Below, piece after piece: positions 11,001-18,824 of a stretch of DNA of 64,000 nucleotides. This DNA comes from an uncultured Sedimentitalea sp. (GTDB taxonomy: Bacteria; Pseudomonadota; Alphaproteobacteria; Rhodobacterales; Rhodobacteraceae). Numbering within the stretch: the stretch's first letter is position 1; the number at the start of each line of letters is the position of its first letter. The notes beneath the pieces are model-generated. The model did not search any database. It saw nothing but the letters and a program-made list of their open reading frames with translations, and had not been told where the DNA came from. The translations under genes and the position numbers were made by a program. The stretch covers positions 310,001 through 374,000 of the forward strand of contig CANNGH010000005.1 of assembly GCA_947504115.1 (NCBI GenBank), read 5' to 3'.

Positions 11001-12384
11001 GCCGCTGGCCTATGGCTATGGCACCGCTGGACTGCCTGCGGCACCGGGCGATGGCGTGACTGTCAGCCGCCCGTTCCTGTTCTATGCCGGGCGGATGCGG
11101 CTGGACCTGCCGGGCGAGGCGGGCCTGGAGGATCTGCGTGCCGCCATCGCCACGCGGACGGCGGAGGGACTGGCGGCGCTGTCGCCCGCATGGCTTTCGG
11201 ACGGAACCGACACTTTCCCAACGGAAGGCCAGACCGGATTCCTTGTGCCGACGCAAATGGAGCCCGACGCGGGCCCGGATGCCATATTCTCGGTGCTCGG
11301 CGTGAACTATGGCTTCCTGCTGTCGCCTGAAACAACGCCTGACCCGCTATCCCAGCGCCTGTTCGATGCCGAACCTCTGATCGACGCATCCGAGGACGGG
11401 CTGGACGAACTTGTCGCCACCGTCTGTGAGGGCAGCGATTGTCTGGACACCGATACCGTCCGAACGCAGCTTATCGAAATTGCCCGACGCGCCGCGCTCG
11501 AGGAGCTTGACGCGCGCGTTCACTGGATTCCCTATGCCTTCGGCGCGGTGCCGATCCGTTCCACGTCCGATGTCGTCAGCCATGTCCAGCATGGCCTGTT
11601 CGGGGCGATCGACGTGGTGCCGCGCGGGTGGACCCAGATCGGCGCGATAGGGCAACAGATGGATTGCGAGGTCGTCGAGCGTTATGAAATCTGCGCTGCG
11701 CGTCATGCCGAGGGCCCGGACCCGGCGCCGGGCGACGGCGGTGCGATGCTGTTCGAGGCGGAAGGGCCGGATGGAGAGGTCGAGCGCACGAGGGAATTCG
11801 TGCTTTACTTTCAGGACGGTCTGAACCTTTGGGACGACGCGTCGCGCATCGACTGGTCGTGGGAGGACGAAAGCGCCACTCCGGCAGTCGAGCCCGACGG
11901 AACGCCAGTCAAGATGGTGCCCGACTGCATCGTCTGCGACGACAGCTATGATCGCGGCGAAAAGGGCGTGAATTATCGCTCGCCGTCCTTCACGCAGGTG
12001 TTGTCGGATGCAGCGATGCGGGTCGAGGAAAGCGATGACCTGAACGCCTTTGTCTTCCCGCCCGACTACGTGACCGCGCATCCGAATGCGCTGCGGCTGA
12101 AGGCTTGCGAAGGGGAGCAGATCGTGATCCGCGTGATCCATCCGGGCGGCCGGGCGCGGCAGCGGGCCTTCGTCATGAACGGCTATGATTACGACGATCT
12201 GTTTCCGGGTTTCGGGTTTCCACACTCTGTCCTGCTGGCGCCGGGCAAGGGCATGACGGCGTGGCTGACACCCAAGGCGGTGCCGGGCATCGCGCTCTGG
12301 CACGACGGGCCGACGCATATCCGCACCGGCGGCGTCTGGGGCGTGCTGGACGTGGAGGAGGCAAAGCAATGCGGCGGCGGCTGA
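5038..12384 (+). CDS. Giant exported multicopper oxidase (2448 residues)
   Basis: A signal peptide (MLPATRVFAFAYALFLLLVV..ARA) puts this protein outside the cytoplasm. The ATG at 5038 was chosen over upstream 4948 because it starts that peptide and follows TTGAAAGGG. Cupredoxin-like repeats end in related motifs: IVHGLFGALMVE (near 291), QQHGFYSALVIE (near 1202), HVQHGLFGAIDVV (2182-2193) and GGVWGVLDVEE at the C-terminus. Copper motifs are FHLHAHQW (542-549), HCHLYPHFAQGM (610-621, a full T1/T3 motif), QHIHLV (1076-1081) and FTHDHFGPSSIQQH (1190-1202). The size and partners recall the very large MnxG-like manganese oxidases of pseudomonads, but Mn oxidation is inference only. The next gene overlaps it by 16 nt. 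Confidence 0.85.
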   Translation: MLPATRVFAFAYALFLLLVVDALPARAVEQTAARPAMSDICRDAPGEGRVICADIGALDQTLVYNRFGSFNPFGMIFALDRDLSVLRSESDAKAEPTVELTTASDCAALTGAEHGHPGIALEAGNVRLKDCKRPRPLVLRANVGDVLIVRISNWLFDPDAPDFSKNFCKAAPTEDSNAETVRPHVTRGDASELRHQEVSCPTTDALEEEDHAQDFPAPSDWPRTRHINFVAQGLTPLPIDGDIHPGCIGTGSVAPDESFLCKYKLHREGTYFFASQAAPAGGEGNGGSIVHGLFGALMVERAGTRAYRSQTSTAAFDAVWPRAENGVRHARSDMLDYERTLADHLGTPDADLEQRAPLLNMAMVLNEAAPKTPPDQRAFADATRLEIVHSDLNAIIYCDPTIAANDCRGDQTSQPALSREPGFNAFREFSVFFHDELKTFYTRNYEELARFGQLAGVKDGFAINYGASGMGSLLLANRKGLGPASECAECMYEEFFLASWANGDPALLEWYADDPSNVHHSYLNDPVVFRNFHAGPKETHVFHLHAHQWFAGNDPSRGAYLDSQTVAPQQGFSYNIYHGGLRGLDGAEKGWWDTQGSGNRNRTIGDSIFHCHLYPHFAQGMWALWRVHDVLEDGTRKLPDGQPNAELSTRFPTADERGHSRPGSVDRLTGAWTGPETGDPDETNGTPIPALIPLPGEPLPLLPTYAVSDDVDETGETPVLKADAKTPMPGYPFYIAGQPGHRPPQAPLDIARDLGEHAEDTITDASTAPGIVAEIDERINGEAWLDGGIGRHVVSDGSQREFGFSLPPDAADLLEPAAFDALSEKERGALTYQIVAKAFALGDLSAHLTEARIETLPNDGTRLERAAMGFHFNGQLYRADGLNAALRLTDATGTDLAEGPMNGAYPTSDAPLPDGSPPTSPRNAFAVNGNAPKPGAPFADPCGATAPETRAAIMPGIDPLMRTAEVDADYFHDPLLLGFRRYEVSAVQLDMIVNRAGWHDPQARINVRTAESERFKETAALEGAKPISPTISDTEEPFFFRALSGECIEFRHTNELPKDLELDDFQVKTPTDTIGQHIHLVKFDVTASDGSGNGWNYEDGTFAADELATRRCASAGNVTQREDAGGIALGPDECTGAEPAQSDIWRLSRTENRDKFQTTVQRWFADPILTMNGDPDDPQLRDRTLRTVFTHDHFGPSSIQQHGFYSALVIEPGVGVPPGPLGQPDATGSVGAEMQLASICTPNDGECVGPVPEADRLRSVAWAGEVWDGAKRRVRMQGKTPTHPDYREFAVSIADFALLYDPRDRTSVAALEGAPEPKAKGDAQTEELAFADAFGMGQIYCEAKWRLSPEMLDRKCGVAATLEFAADFDPADGLTSDSWYLPGDLAPAWVAGGTSGDEAHRDRFFGDLFDDAANDEVGGLFEHMVSYRQRAAGFLTPPEDDSIASLAKPVAPPARPESISVDHHDPYLVNYRGAPIPLRIGDKEPLLDAPSDDCRLGAMGVPGEHALDDAGNPLTDPSEVAEALANGDFAECSVDMQMTGAAGDMGEALRSARHGDPETPILEAYQDERLVIRLIQGAQEVQHTFNIAGLAFHRNIDQAFPAGKQPLGLSQERRETLSLRDRCLGNAAPFGPPVPVALDGRPDDYRSWRDTAEDHAAHPEFWRDYESVIAECDNVEGFTFAQEVGISEHFEMNGSLRADVPVSVEAAALPVADTPSGDVPNRSSDFLYNFGSVDALWNGAWGLVRIYGDPDAPDPATVAGFNPDDAAGAGNALTAEGTPIRNRLGEAGSRAEAVGGQAIPVGTGGLACPYPGEDEPPQRIVDAVLAAVETRAVWPSQRGTSYGGGRYDPDGLMLALLSADNLGIDGGVAATVGWDALTRADVIDAIALNYRHGPRPMTLRVRAGDCVRLRYVNALEESGGGLRDLLGDATMPPIVPLNTDPFPHAPVHGGSDGLFQPMEADMRPGGVRPSAQVALSVGLPGMDLIRDLPLAYGYGTAGLPAAPGDGVTVSRPFLFYAGRMRLDLPGEAGLEDLRAAIATRTAEGLAALSPAWLSDGTDTFPTEGQTGFLVPTQMEPDAGPDAIFSVLGVNYGFLLSPETTPDPLSQRLFDAEPLIDASEDGLDELVATVCEGSDCLDTDTVRTQLIEIARRAALEELDARVHWIPYAFGAVPIRSTSDVVSHVQHGLFGAIDVVPRGWTQIGAIGQQMDCEVVERYEICAARHAEGPDPAPGDGGAMLFEAEGPDGEVERTREFVLYFQDGLNLWDDASRIDWSWEDESATPAVEPDGTPVKMVPDCIVCDDSYDRGEKGVNYRSPSFTQVLSDAAMRVEESDDLNAFVFPPDYVTAHPNALRLKACEGEQIVIRVIHPGGRARQRAFVMNGYDYDDLFPGFGFPHSVLLAPGKGMTAWLTPKAVPGIALWHDGPTHIRTGGVWGVLDVEEAKQCGGG

Positions 12385-14153
12385 TATCCGCCCTCCTGCT
12401 CATATTTGCCGCACCGCTGTCGGCACAGGAAGACTTACGGCCCGCGCTGTCGGCCCACGTCGAATTCACCGACATGGCTGGCGCGCCGTTGGTCCGCCCC
12501 GAGCCGGGCAAGCCGTTCGAGGTGACGGTGAAGGTCGAGAACCGGCTTGGCGCCGACCCGCCTGCCGGCCTGCAACTGGCCGGGTGGCTGCGCCCGGTCG
12601 AGGACGACAATCTCGGCTGTGTCGAAGCGGCGCGCAGCTTTTTCGCAACGGGCCGCTTGCCGCGCGGCGCGATCAAGCTGAACGGCGCGCTGATCGGTGT
12701 CGCCTCCGAGGATGGATCGTTCACCATTGTCGATCCTGAGATCAACCTGGCCAGTGCGAACCTTCTGGGCGCCGCACGCCTTGAGGAAGTCGCAGCGGAT
12801 CTCGCGGCAGATATTGCCGGCCGGCGTTTCATTGCCGCACTGGAGCGACGCGGCGAGGTTGTGGAAATCGCCGTTCCTGACGCGGCGGCAAAAGTGCTGG
12901 TCGACGGTCTGTCGCGTCCCAACGCTGTTCATCCCACTCAGGGCGGCGCGGTCTGGGTTCTCGAATCCGGGGATGATCGCCTTGGCCGGATCGAGGCCGA
13001 CGGCAGGGTGACTGTAGTGGGGAAAGGCGTGCGCCATATGGTGCCGTCGCCGCCGGGCGATACTCTGGCGACGTCCGGGCCGGGAGGGGCCACGCTGCGC
13101 GATGCCGCAACGGGCAAGACGAGGATCGAGCTTGGCGGATCGGTGGATCATGCCGTGGCGCTGGCGGATTTCGAAGAGACATTCGCGCTGGCCACGCTGA
13201 CTGCCGGCACTGTCGACATCCGCTATGTCGACGCGCCTGACACGCCGGTGACGGTTGACCTGTCCACGTCGATCAAAGCCACCCGGCTTGCCGCCGGCCC
13301 CGAAGGGCGCTGGATCCTCGCCCACGATCCGGCATCGGCTGCTCCGGTGGCTCTGATCGACGTGGGGCGCGGCGCGGTGATACAATCCATCGCCACGCCC
13401 GGCGCGATATCGGAAATCGCCTTCACTGACCGCGCGGCCTATCTGATGACGTCCGACCAGTCGCGGATCGGCGTGCTGGACCTTGCGGCGATCCGGGCCG
13501 ACCGGCCAACACAACTGCGCGAGGTGATGTTGGGGCAGACGCGTCAAAAGCCGCTGGGACATGCCAGATACCTCGCGCCACTTTGGCCGCAGCCGGGGAT
13601 GATCGCCGTCCACGCCGAAAGCTACACGGGCTTCATCGTTCACGACTACAGCATGATGGGGGATGCACCGCCGATGAGTGCGATCCGCCTGAGGGGCGGC
13701 GTGCCGCGCCTTGTCGCGGGGTTCGACCGCAGCTTTCGCGAAGTGGCCCCCGGTATCTTTCGCACCACTGCGCTGCTGCCCAGCCCCGGCCATTATGAAC
13801 TGGTGACGACGACCGGCATCGGTGCGCTGTCCTTTTGTGCGCCCTTGCCAGCGATGCAGGGTGCCGCGGATGATGATACGCCTGCCTCCGGCCATCTGGT
13901 CGCCGAACCGGTCGATGCTGGCCATGTGCGCCTGAGCTTCCGGGGCGAGGACGGCGCGCCGGTGGGGGAGGCCCATTTTCGGGTTCTTGTCACCGGACTT
14001 GCCACGCCCTGGCGACATACGGTGATGCTGCAATCCGATGCGGCTGGCAAAGCCACTGACATTCTGGCGCTGCCGGCGGGCGGACCGGTCGTCATCGCTG
14101 CGCAGGATCGCGACGGCCGTTCCTTTCATCCGCTGGTCATGGAGGCACCGTGA
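12369..14153 (+). CDS. Exported beta-propeller-like protein in the multicopper-oxidase unit
   Basis: This 594-residue protein has a clear signal peptide (MRRRLISALLLIFAAPLSAQ). Its middle has YVTN/SMP-30-like strands such as GGAVWVLESGDDRLGRIEADG and RAAYLMTSDQSRIGVLDL, which suggest a beta-propeller. The N-terminal 100 residues (EVTVKVENRLGADPPAGLQLAGWL) look like an Ig-like or scaffold domain, with FCAPLPAM and a second strand-rich domain near the C-terminus. It starts inside the end of the giant oxidase gene and its stop overlaps the next start, so all four genes are likely translationally coupled. It may be a periplasmic scaffold or docking subunit; the function is not established. Confidence 0.75.
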   Translation: MRRRLISALLLIFAAPLSAQEDLRPALSAHVEFTDMAGAPLVRPEPGKPFEVTVKVENRLGADPPAGLQLAGWLRPVEDDNLGCVEAARSFFATGRLPRGAIKLNGALIGVASEDGSFTIVDPEINLASANLLGAARLEEVAADLAADIAGRRFIAALERRGEVVEIAVPDAAAKVLVDGLSRPNAVHPTQGGAVWVLESGDDRLGRIEADGRVTVVGKGVRHMVPSPPGDTLATSGPGGATLRDAATGKTRIELGGSVDHAVALADFEETFALATLTAGTVDIRYVDAPDTPVTVDLSTSIKATRLAAGPEGRWILAHDPASAAPVALIDVGRGAVIQSIATPGAISEIAFTDRAAYLMTSDQSRIGVLDLAAIRADRPTQLREVMLGQTRQKPLGHARYLAPLWPQPGMIAVHAESYTGFIVHDYSMMGDAPPMSAIRLRGGVPRLVAGFDRSFREVAPGIFRTTALLPSPGHYELVTTTGIGALSFCAPLPAMQGAADDDTPASGHLVAEPVDAGHVRLSFRGEDGAPVGEAHFRVLVTGLATPWRHTVMLQSDAAGKATDILALPAGGPVVIAAQDRDGRSFHPLVMEAP

Positions 14154-14713
14154 TGCGCGTAACCTATACCCTTGCCGCGTTGGGAATGCTGATCTGCGGC
14201 CATGCAACGGCGGCCGATGCACCGACCGAACTGCTGATGCCGCCCGACATCCCGGTCACGGACAAGGAGGGCCATACCGAAGGGTTTGTCACATTGCTGC
14301 AGCAGCGCGGCCCGGTCATCATCAGTTTCTTCTACACGAGTTGCGAGTCGCTTTGCGACGTCACCAACGGCATCCTTTACGGCGTTGATCAGATCGTGAT
14401 GGAGAATGGCTCGGAGCCGATCACGCTCGTCAGTCTCAGCATCGATCCGATGCCGGATACCCCGGCGGCGCTGAATGCAAATGCGGCAAACTTCTCGCCC
14501 AGCAAGGAATGGTTGTGGTTGACCGCCGGCATGCGCGGCACCGATCCGCTGCTCGACGGGCTTGGCGTGTCGTTCGACAGCATTTTCGCCCACGACCCCA
14601 TGTTTCTTGTCGGCGATTTCTGCTCATTCCGGTTCACCCGCGTCATTGGCTTGCCAGAGCCGGCGCAGTTGATCGAGTTGGCCCGCGAGATACCGGAATG
14701 CGCTGCAAGCTGA
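14153..14713 (+). CDS. SCO1/SenC-like periplasmic copper chaperone or thioredoxin-fold protein
   Basis: This 186-residue protein has a signal peptide (MRVTYTLAALGMLICGHATAA). The thioredoxin-fold core has the SCO-type CxxxC copper motif in FFYTSCESLCDVTN (about residues 60-73) and a downstream H-D pair in SIFAHDPMFLVGD, where SCO proteins carry their third ligand. SCO proteins deliver copper to oxidases or reduce their Cu-site cysteines. Next to a giant multicopper oxidase the likely role is its copper loading (inference). The ATG overlaps the preceding stop (TGATG); a GTG at 14150 is an alternative. The next gene overlaps its last 16 nt. Confidence 0.85.
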   Translation: MRVTYTLAALGMLICGHATAADAPTELLMPPDIPVTDKEGHTEGFVTLLQQRGPVIISFFYTSCESLCDVTNGILYGVDQIVMENGSEPITLVSLSIDPMPDTPAALNANAANFSPSKEWLWLTAGMRGTDPLLDGLGVSFDSIFAHDPMFLVGDFCSFRFTRVIGLPEPAQLIELAREIPECAAS

Positions 14714-15732
14714 TCTTGATGCTTCTCATCGGGTTGCCCATTCATGCTGAAACGCCGGGCGCCGCGCTTTTCCTGCGCGGCGAAGGCGCCGAAATCGCGA
14801 TTGGCGGTGGCGACGTCCGGTTGCCTGCCACGCGGTTCGCATGCGCAGGGTGTCATGGGGCGGATGCCAAAGGCAGGACCGAAGGTGGAACGGTTTTTCC
14901 ATCCGTCCGCTGGAGCGATCTGACCGCTTCAGGTGCCTATGATACCAAAAACTTCTCTCGCGCGGTGACCGAGGGGGTGGCGCCTGATGGCCGGATTCTG
15001 GCGCAATCAATGCCTCGGTTCCGTCTTGGGCCGGGTGTGCTCGCGGCGCTCGTCGATCATCTGAAAACGCTGGATGGCAATGACAGGGCCGGCATAACGG
15101 CAACGCAGATACATGTGGCGGAATCGGGAAACGCCGCCCTCGACAGCGGATTCGCGGCTGCGATCGGTATATTCAATGCCCAAGGCGGCGCGTTCGGACG
15201 GCAGATCGTGACGACCGGGGAACGCGGGGCGCTCGATCTGGCGGCCTTCGAGCGCGATCATGTGGCGCGTATCGGTGCGGCGTGCCTTGCTGCCGCGATA
15301 GCGGCCATCCGCCATGACGGATACGAGTCGGTGCGGCTGTCCGGACGCGTCGATGACGATGTTCTTTATCGGCTGCGCGGCGCGGGGCTGCTGGCCGATC
15401 CCGAGGCCGAGGCCGTTCTTCATGCAGGTGTGCCCGATGTCGCACCGATGACCACCGGCTTGGTCCATTATGGCTGTATCGACCAGCTTGGCCCCGTGGC
15501 GACGGACCTCGTGCGCGACGGCAACCACGTGACGCTGACGGTGCCGGATCGGGCGGCGCTCGGATGGGCGGCCGCGTCGGAGCGATCCGCTGACGCGATG
15601 CGGGGCTTTGCCTTGGGAATGCTGCTCGGCCGCGCGGCCTTGTCCGCCGGCCGCAAGGTCACCTTGGCCGAACTTGCGGAAACCGCCAGCATGCTCCCGG
15701 TAATCCCTGAAATAGTACGCTTGGCGCCGTGA
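14698..15732 (+). CDS. Cytochrome c fused to a periplasmic-binding-protein-like domain
   Basis: The protein has 344 residues and a short signal peptide (MRCKLILMLLIGLPIHA). A class I cytochrome c domain follows: heme-binding CAGCH near residue 51, with a likely distal Met in AQSMPRF, ending at about residue 125. The rest (residues 125-344, with AAAIGIFNAQGGAFGRQI and FALGMLLGRAA) resembles the type I periplasmic-binding fold of branched-chain amino-acid receptors, in reduced form. It overlaps the SCO gene by 16 nt. As the last gene of the unit it could accept electrons from the giant multicopper oxidase or its substrate. The fusion is unusual; the ligand, if any, is unknown. Confidence 0.75.
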   Translation: MRCKLILMLLIGLPIHAETPGAALFLRGEGAEIAIGGGDVRLPATRFACAGCHGADAKGRTEGGTVFPSVRWSDLTASGAYDTKNFSRAVTEGVAPDGRILAQSMPRFRLGPGVLAALVDHLKTLDGNDRAGITATQIHVAESGNAALDSGFAAAIGIFNAQGGAFGRQIVTTGERGALDLAAFERDHVARIGAACLAAAIAAIRHDGYESVRLSGRVDDDVLYRLRGAGLLADPEAEAVLHAGVPDVAPMTTGLVHYGCIDQLGPVATDLVRDGNHVTLTVPDRAALGWAAASERSADAMRGFALGMLLGRAALSAGRKVTLAELAETASMLPVIPEIVRLAP

Positions 15733-15915
15733 TCGCCTCTTTTGAGGCATTCCGCACGGTTACGAGCACCTGCTTTCGTCGCGCCGGAGTCTGATTGTTA
15801 AACAGCGTCAAAATCCGGGCCACCGACCTGCCACTGAACCTTCACCCAACCGGAACCGGAGTCCTTTGGGTTTTTGGTCCGCCCCCGAACCTTCTACCGC
15901 CCTTTGCGAGAGTTT
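15733..15915. other. Intergenic, no gene seen
   Basis: This stretch lies between the cytochrome fusion gene and the IS3 remnant. No coding signal was recognised. Confidence 0.4.
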
Positions 15916-15917
15916 TC

Positions 15918-16400
15918 CGGCTACGTCAGGGTGACAGGCTGGTGATGCCCCCCGATTTCGTCAGCGTGATCGGGGCCTTGTTGCCGATCGCGCTGTGTGC
16001 CGTTCCTCGTTGTAGCATCGACGCCAAGTCTCCCGGCCGTGAGAAGTCGAGCGTGACGTCGACCACATCCTCGCCCCGCCTCTCGGCGAATGCAAGCATT
16101 CACCTGCCGGCCAACGGATAGCTGAAGCGGGCACCGAGCACCGGCAAGTATCGCGAGAAGATGTCGACGACCGTCAGAACCCGGAGCTTTTTGCCGGTTG
16201 CGAACTGGTCGTGGACAAAATCCCTTTCGGCAGATTGCGCTTGCGCAATCGCATGTCGGGCAATGCATCGCCCATACGTGGTTCGGGCCGACAGTCTCGG
16301 CGCGGTCGTCGCGCAGCTTCGCCTTCACCCTCCGCTTGGGTATTTTGTTCCTGAGCTGCATGTCCAACTCCCTGTAAATACGGTAAACCTTTTTGATATT
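15918..16400 (-). pseudogene. IS3-family OrfB transposase remnant, frameshifted and internally deleted
   Basis: Minus-strand pieces in different frames match one IS3 OrfB: KKVYRIYRELDMQLRNKIPKR at the upstream end, then DFVHDQFATGKKLRVLTVVD and IFSRYLPVLGARFSYPLAGR, then LDFSRPG joined directly to HSAIGNKAPITLTKSGG. The catalytic middle-to-end section between LDFSRPG and HSAIGNKAP is deleted and at least one frameshift is present. It cannot make an active transposase. Confidence 0.75.
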
Positions 16401-16855
16401 GGTCCCCCAAGCCGTCGTTCCATGCTGCGGGCACCTGTCTCATCAGCGGCGGCGGAGACGAGATGTTGAAGCGGGCCTCGGAGGGCATCGCTGCCCGGGC
16501 GACAACAATCGCCGCGGCTCGGCACCGGGCACCGCCCGAGGCGCACGAACTTGCGGCCATCCGATACCGGGAAGTTGGGGATGCCGCCTCCCTCATCGCC
16601 CTGTTCAATGCGCTCGAGACCGCGCAGGGTGCTCGGACGTTCCGGCCGGAGATCCTGCGTGCCTGCATCAAGGCCCTCCGATCGTCCGGACCCGATGTAA
16701 GCTTTCTGGAAGCCGCAAAGCGCATCCGCGAACAGCAGCGCGTACTCGGGGGCTGTGTCGCGGGAAGTGGTGTAGGAACTGGCGTCCACCTGCTTCTTCA
16801 TAGCTGGTGTCGCTCGTTCACTGAGCGGCGATCATTGCCGTCTCGTCGTCATGGT
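16401..16855. other. Degenerate sequence, no gene recognised
   Basis: Open frames exist on both strands, for example a plus-strand frame with AASLIALFNALETAQGARTF at about 16590, but none could be assigned. The tandem TATATGGTTA at about 16855-16875 lies at the edge of the IS256 remnant. Confidence 0.3.
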
Positions 16856-16980
16856 TATATATGGTTATATATGGCGGTCAGCTTTTCCACCGGCAGGTAG
16901 CGTTGGGAGACAGCCCAATCATCATTCTGCTCCAGCATGAGCGCGCCCACGAGGCGGATCACGGCTTCGCGGTTGGGGAG

Positions 16981-17025
16981 TGAGGAGGATCAGAAAACAG
17001 CGTGGGGCGCTGTTTTCCCGACGAA
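16981..17025 (-). repeat. 45-bp palindromic mini-element, copy A, inside the IS256 pseudogene
   Basis: This copy interrupts the motif NVVG...NREAVIR. It contains a perfect 10-bp stem, GAAAACAGCG / CGCTGTTTTC, with flanks TTCGTCGG and GATCCTCCTCA. It shares length and flanks with copy B at 17431. On the transposase strand it adds 15 codons including a stop. Confidence 0.75.
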
Positions 17026-17430
17026 CCCGACCACGTTGGTGCGCCGCTTGATCTCCTTGTTGACGCGCTCCAAGGGATTGGTGCTGTGCAACTTGGCTCG
17101 CGCAGGCTTTCATCGAAGGCCATGTAGGCCAGAACATCGTGCTCGGCGTTCGCCAATGTCTCTCGGACCATTGGCGTTCCATTGGCTCACTCCATCAGCT
17201 CGGCGACATCGCGGCACCGCTCGCGTAGATTGTCGGCGACCTCACGCCGGCGCAGATGGGCCTGGTCTCGATCCTTCTCGGCAAAGACGGTCTTCACCAC
17301 GGCGCTGACCATCGTGCTGAAAGCGCGTCTCCGACACGACCGGCTTGTTGGCCTTGTTCACCCGCGCCAGAAGGTTGCGCTGGACGTGCACCCGGCAGCG
17401 CTGCCACCCCGCGCTCAGGACTTTGCGCGA

Positions 17431-17475
17431 TGAGGAGGATCGGCAAACAGTCCGGGGAACTGTTTGCCCGACGAA
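17431..17475 (-). repeat. 45-bp palindromic mini-element, copy B, inside the IS256 pseudogene
   Basis: This copy has the same flanks as copy A but a different, compensated stem: GCAAACAGT / ACTGTTTGC. It sits between DAHEDLKA and [10 protein letters not shown] and keeps the frame open, adding 15 codons. Confidence 0.75.
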
Positions 17476-18290
17476 CGCCTTCAGGTCCTCATGGGCGTCG
17501 CTGATCACCACCTGCACGCCGCGCAACCCGCGCCGTGTCAAAGAGCGCAGGAAGTCGGTCCAGAAAGTTTCAGCCTCGGATGGCATGACAGTGATGCCAA
17601 GGATCTCACGGCGTCCGTCCGTGTTGCACCACTGCTCGGCAGTCGCTGCTTGCAGCGATGAGAGAGCGCGACGGCTACTATCACCGCCATGGAAACAATC
17701 CTCCCGCCCTCGCGTAGCTTCACATAGGTGGCGTCGAGCCACAGGAAGGGCCAGTCGCCCTTCAGCGGGCGGTTCAGGAAGGCCTGCACACGCTCGTCCC
17801 TCTCGGGACATCGCTGCGCGATGCCCTGCCGGGCAGTGGATCTCCTCGCACAAGCGCGAGACCTGGCTCAGGCCCCTCTCGGCGATGCCTTGCATCGCCT
17901 GTCGGCAGTGCATGGCGCGCACCAGGTCATCCACCGCGCGCGTGGAGATGCCTTGGATATAGGCTTCCTTGATCACCGCCATCAGCGCCTTCTCGGCTAT
18001 CCTGCGCGGCTCTAGGAAGCTCGGGAAATAACTGCCTTTACGCAGCTTCGGGATGTTGAGGCCAATGCTGCCCGCGCGGATATCCCATTGACGCGGCCGG
18101 TAGCCGTTCCGCTGGTTTTATCGCTCTGGGCTGCGCTCACCATGCCCGGCGCCGCAAACGGCGGCACCTCATTCTCCCTACAATCGACCCCCCCCGGATC
18201 GATTGCTTCACGGTCCAATTCCATCAGCCGTTGTGCGGGATCCTGGATCAGTTCGCGCAGAAAATCGTTCGACGTGCTTACGCGGCGCCA

Positions 18291-18824
18291 CTGGCGCCAC
18301 GGTCACGTCTCATCATCCCTCTTGGCGATCGCGCCCGGAAGGTCGATCATGGTATCGGTCATCCGCTGGCCGTCAGGGCATTGCGCAGCAATGTCGCGAG
18401 AGGCGTGGTCTCCGCTCTGGTCGTCGGTCGTTGAACAACCTCAGATTACGAAGAAACGCGGTGGCCGCCAGCCCGGCCGCGCGCTGCGCTAAGCCAATGG
18501 CTTCGCGCGCGGCCTCCTACACCACACCGTCGGACACTACCAGGTCGAAAGATTACAGGTGTTCAGGCGCTTGCTTCCCAGGGAGAATCTCTCCGCGTCC
18601 TGTCCGGTGCCGAGGCGGCATTCCTCGCGATTGGCTATGAGCTTCGGGATACCGGCGGGGAAGTCTTCGCCCATCCCCTTTGGGAGCCCGAACATTCACG
18701 ACACCAAGTATTGCGGGGCTGCGCCCGCATAGAGGCTGTTTTACGACGCTCTCGCCTCTCGTAAATCCATCAGAAACCAATGAAAGGGCGGCGCGAGCCG
18801 CCCTTTTTCTTGTTCGCTCATCAC
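18291..18824. other. Fragmented sequence without a recognisable gene
   Basis: Only short frames occur. A plus-strand intrinsic terminator near the right end suggests that a gene 3' end once lay here. Nothing else could be supported. Confidence 0.35.
18784..18808 (+). terminator. Intrinsic terminator, orphan
   Basis: Stem GGGCGGC / GCCGCCC (18786-18792 and 18797-18803) with loop gcga, followed by TTTTT. Confidence 0.7.

Larger units (their letters stand above)
16860..18290 (-). pseudogene. IS256-family transposase, inactivated (frameshifts plus two inserted palindromic repeats)
   Basis: Minus-strand fragments follow an IS256/Mutator transposase in order: [115 protein letters not shown] and EAVIRLVGALMLEQND. 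The frame changes several times, the C-terminal third is broken, and two 45-bp elements interrupt it after DAHEDLKA and after NVVG. It is unrelated in detail to the intact IS256-type copy at 54628. Confidence 0.8.

Noticed and set aside
9373-11256. Long minus-strand open frame of over 600 codons opposite the giant oxidase
   Set aside because: It lacks recognisable domains, is rich in Arg/His/Gln as expected for the antisense of GC-rich coding DNA, and the plus-strand oxidase has signal peptide and copper motifs. Other long antisense frames (for example 12435-14222 and 36269-37687) were rejected for the same reason.
5038-12384. Naming the oxidase mnxG
   Set aside because: The similarity is to size, copper motifs and partner types only. 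Manganese oxidation cannot be read from the sequence.
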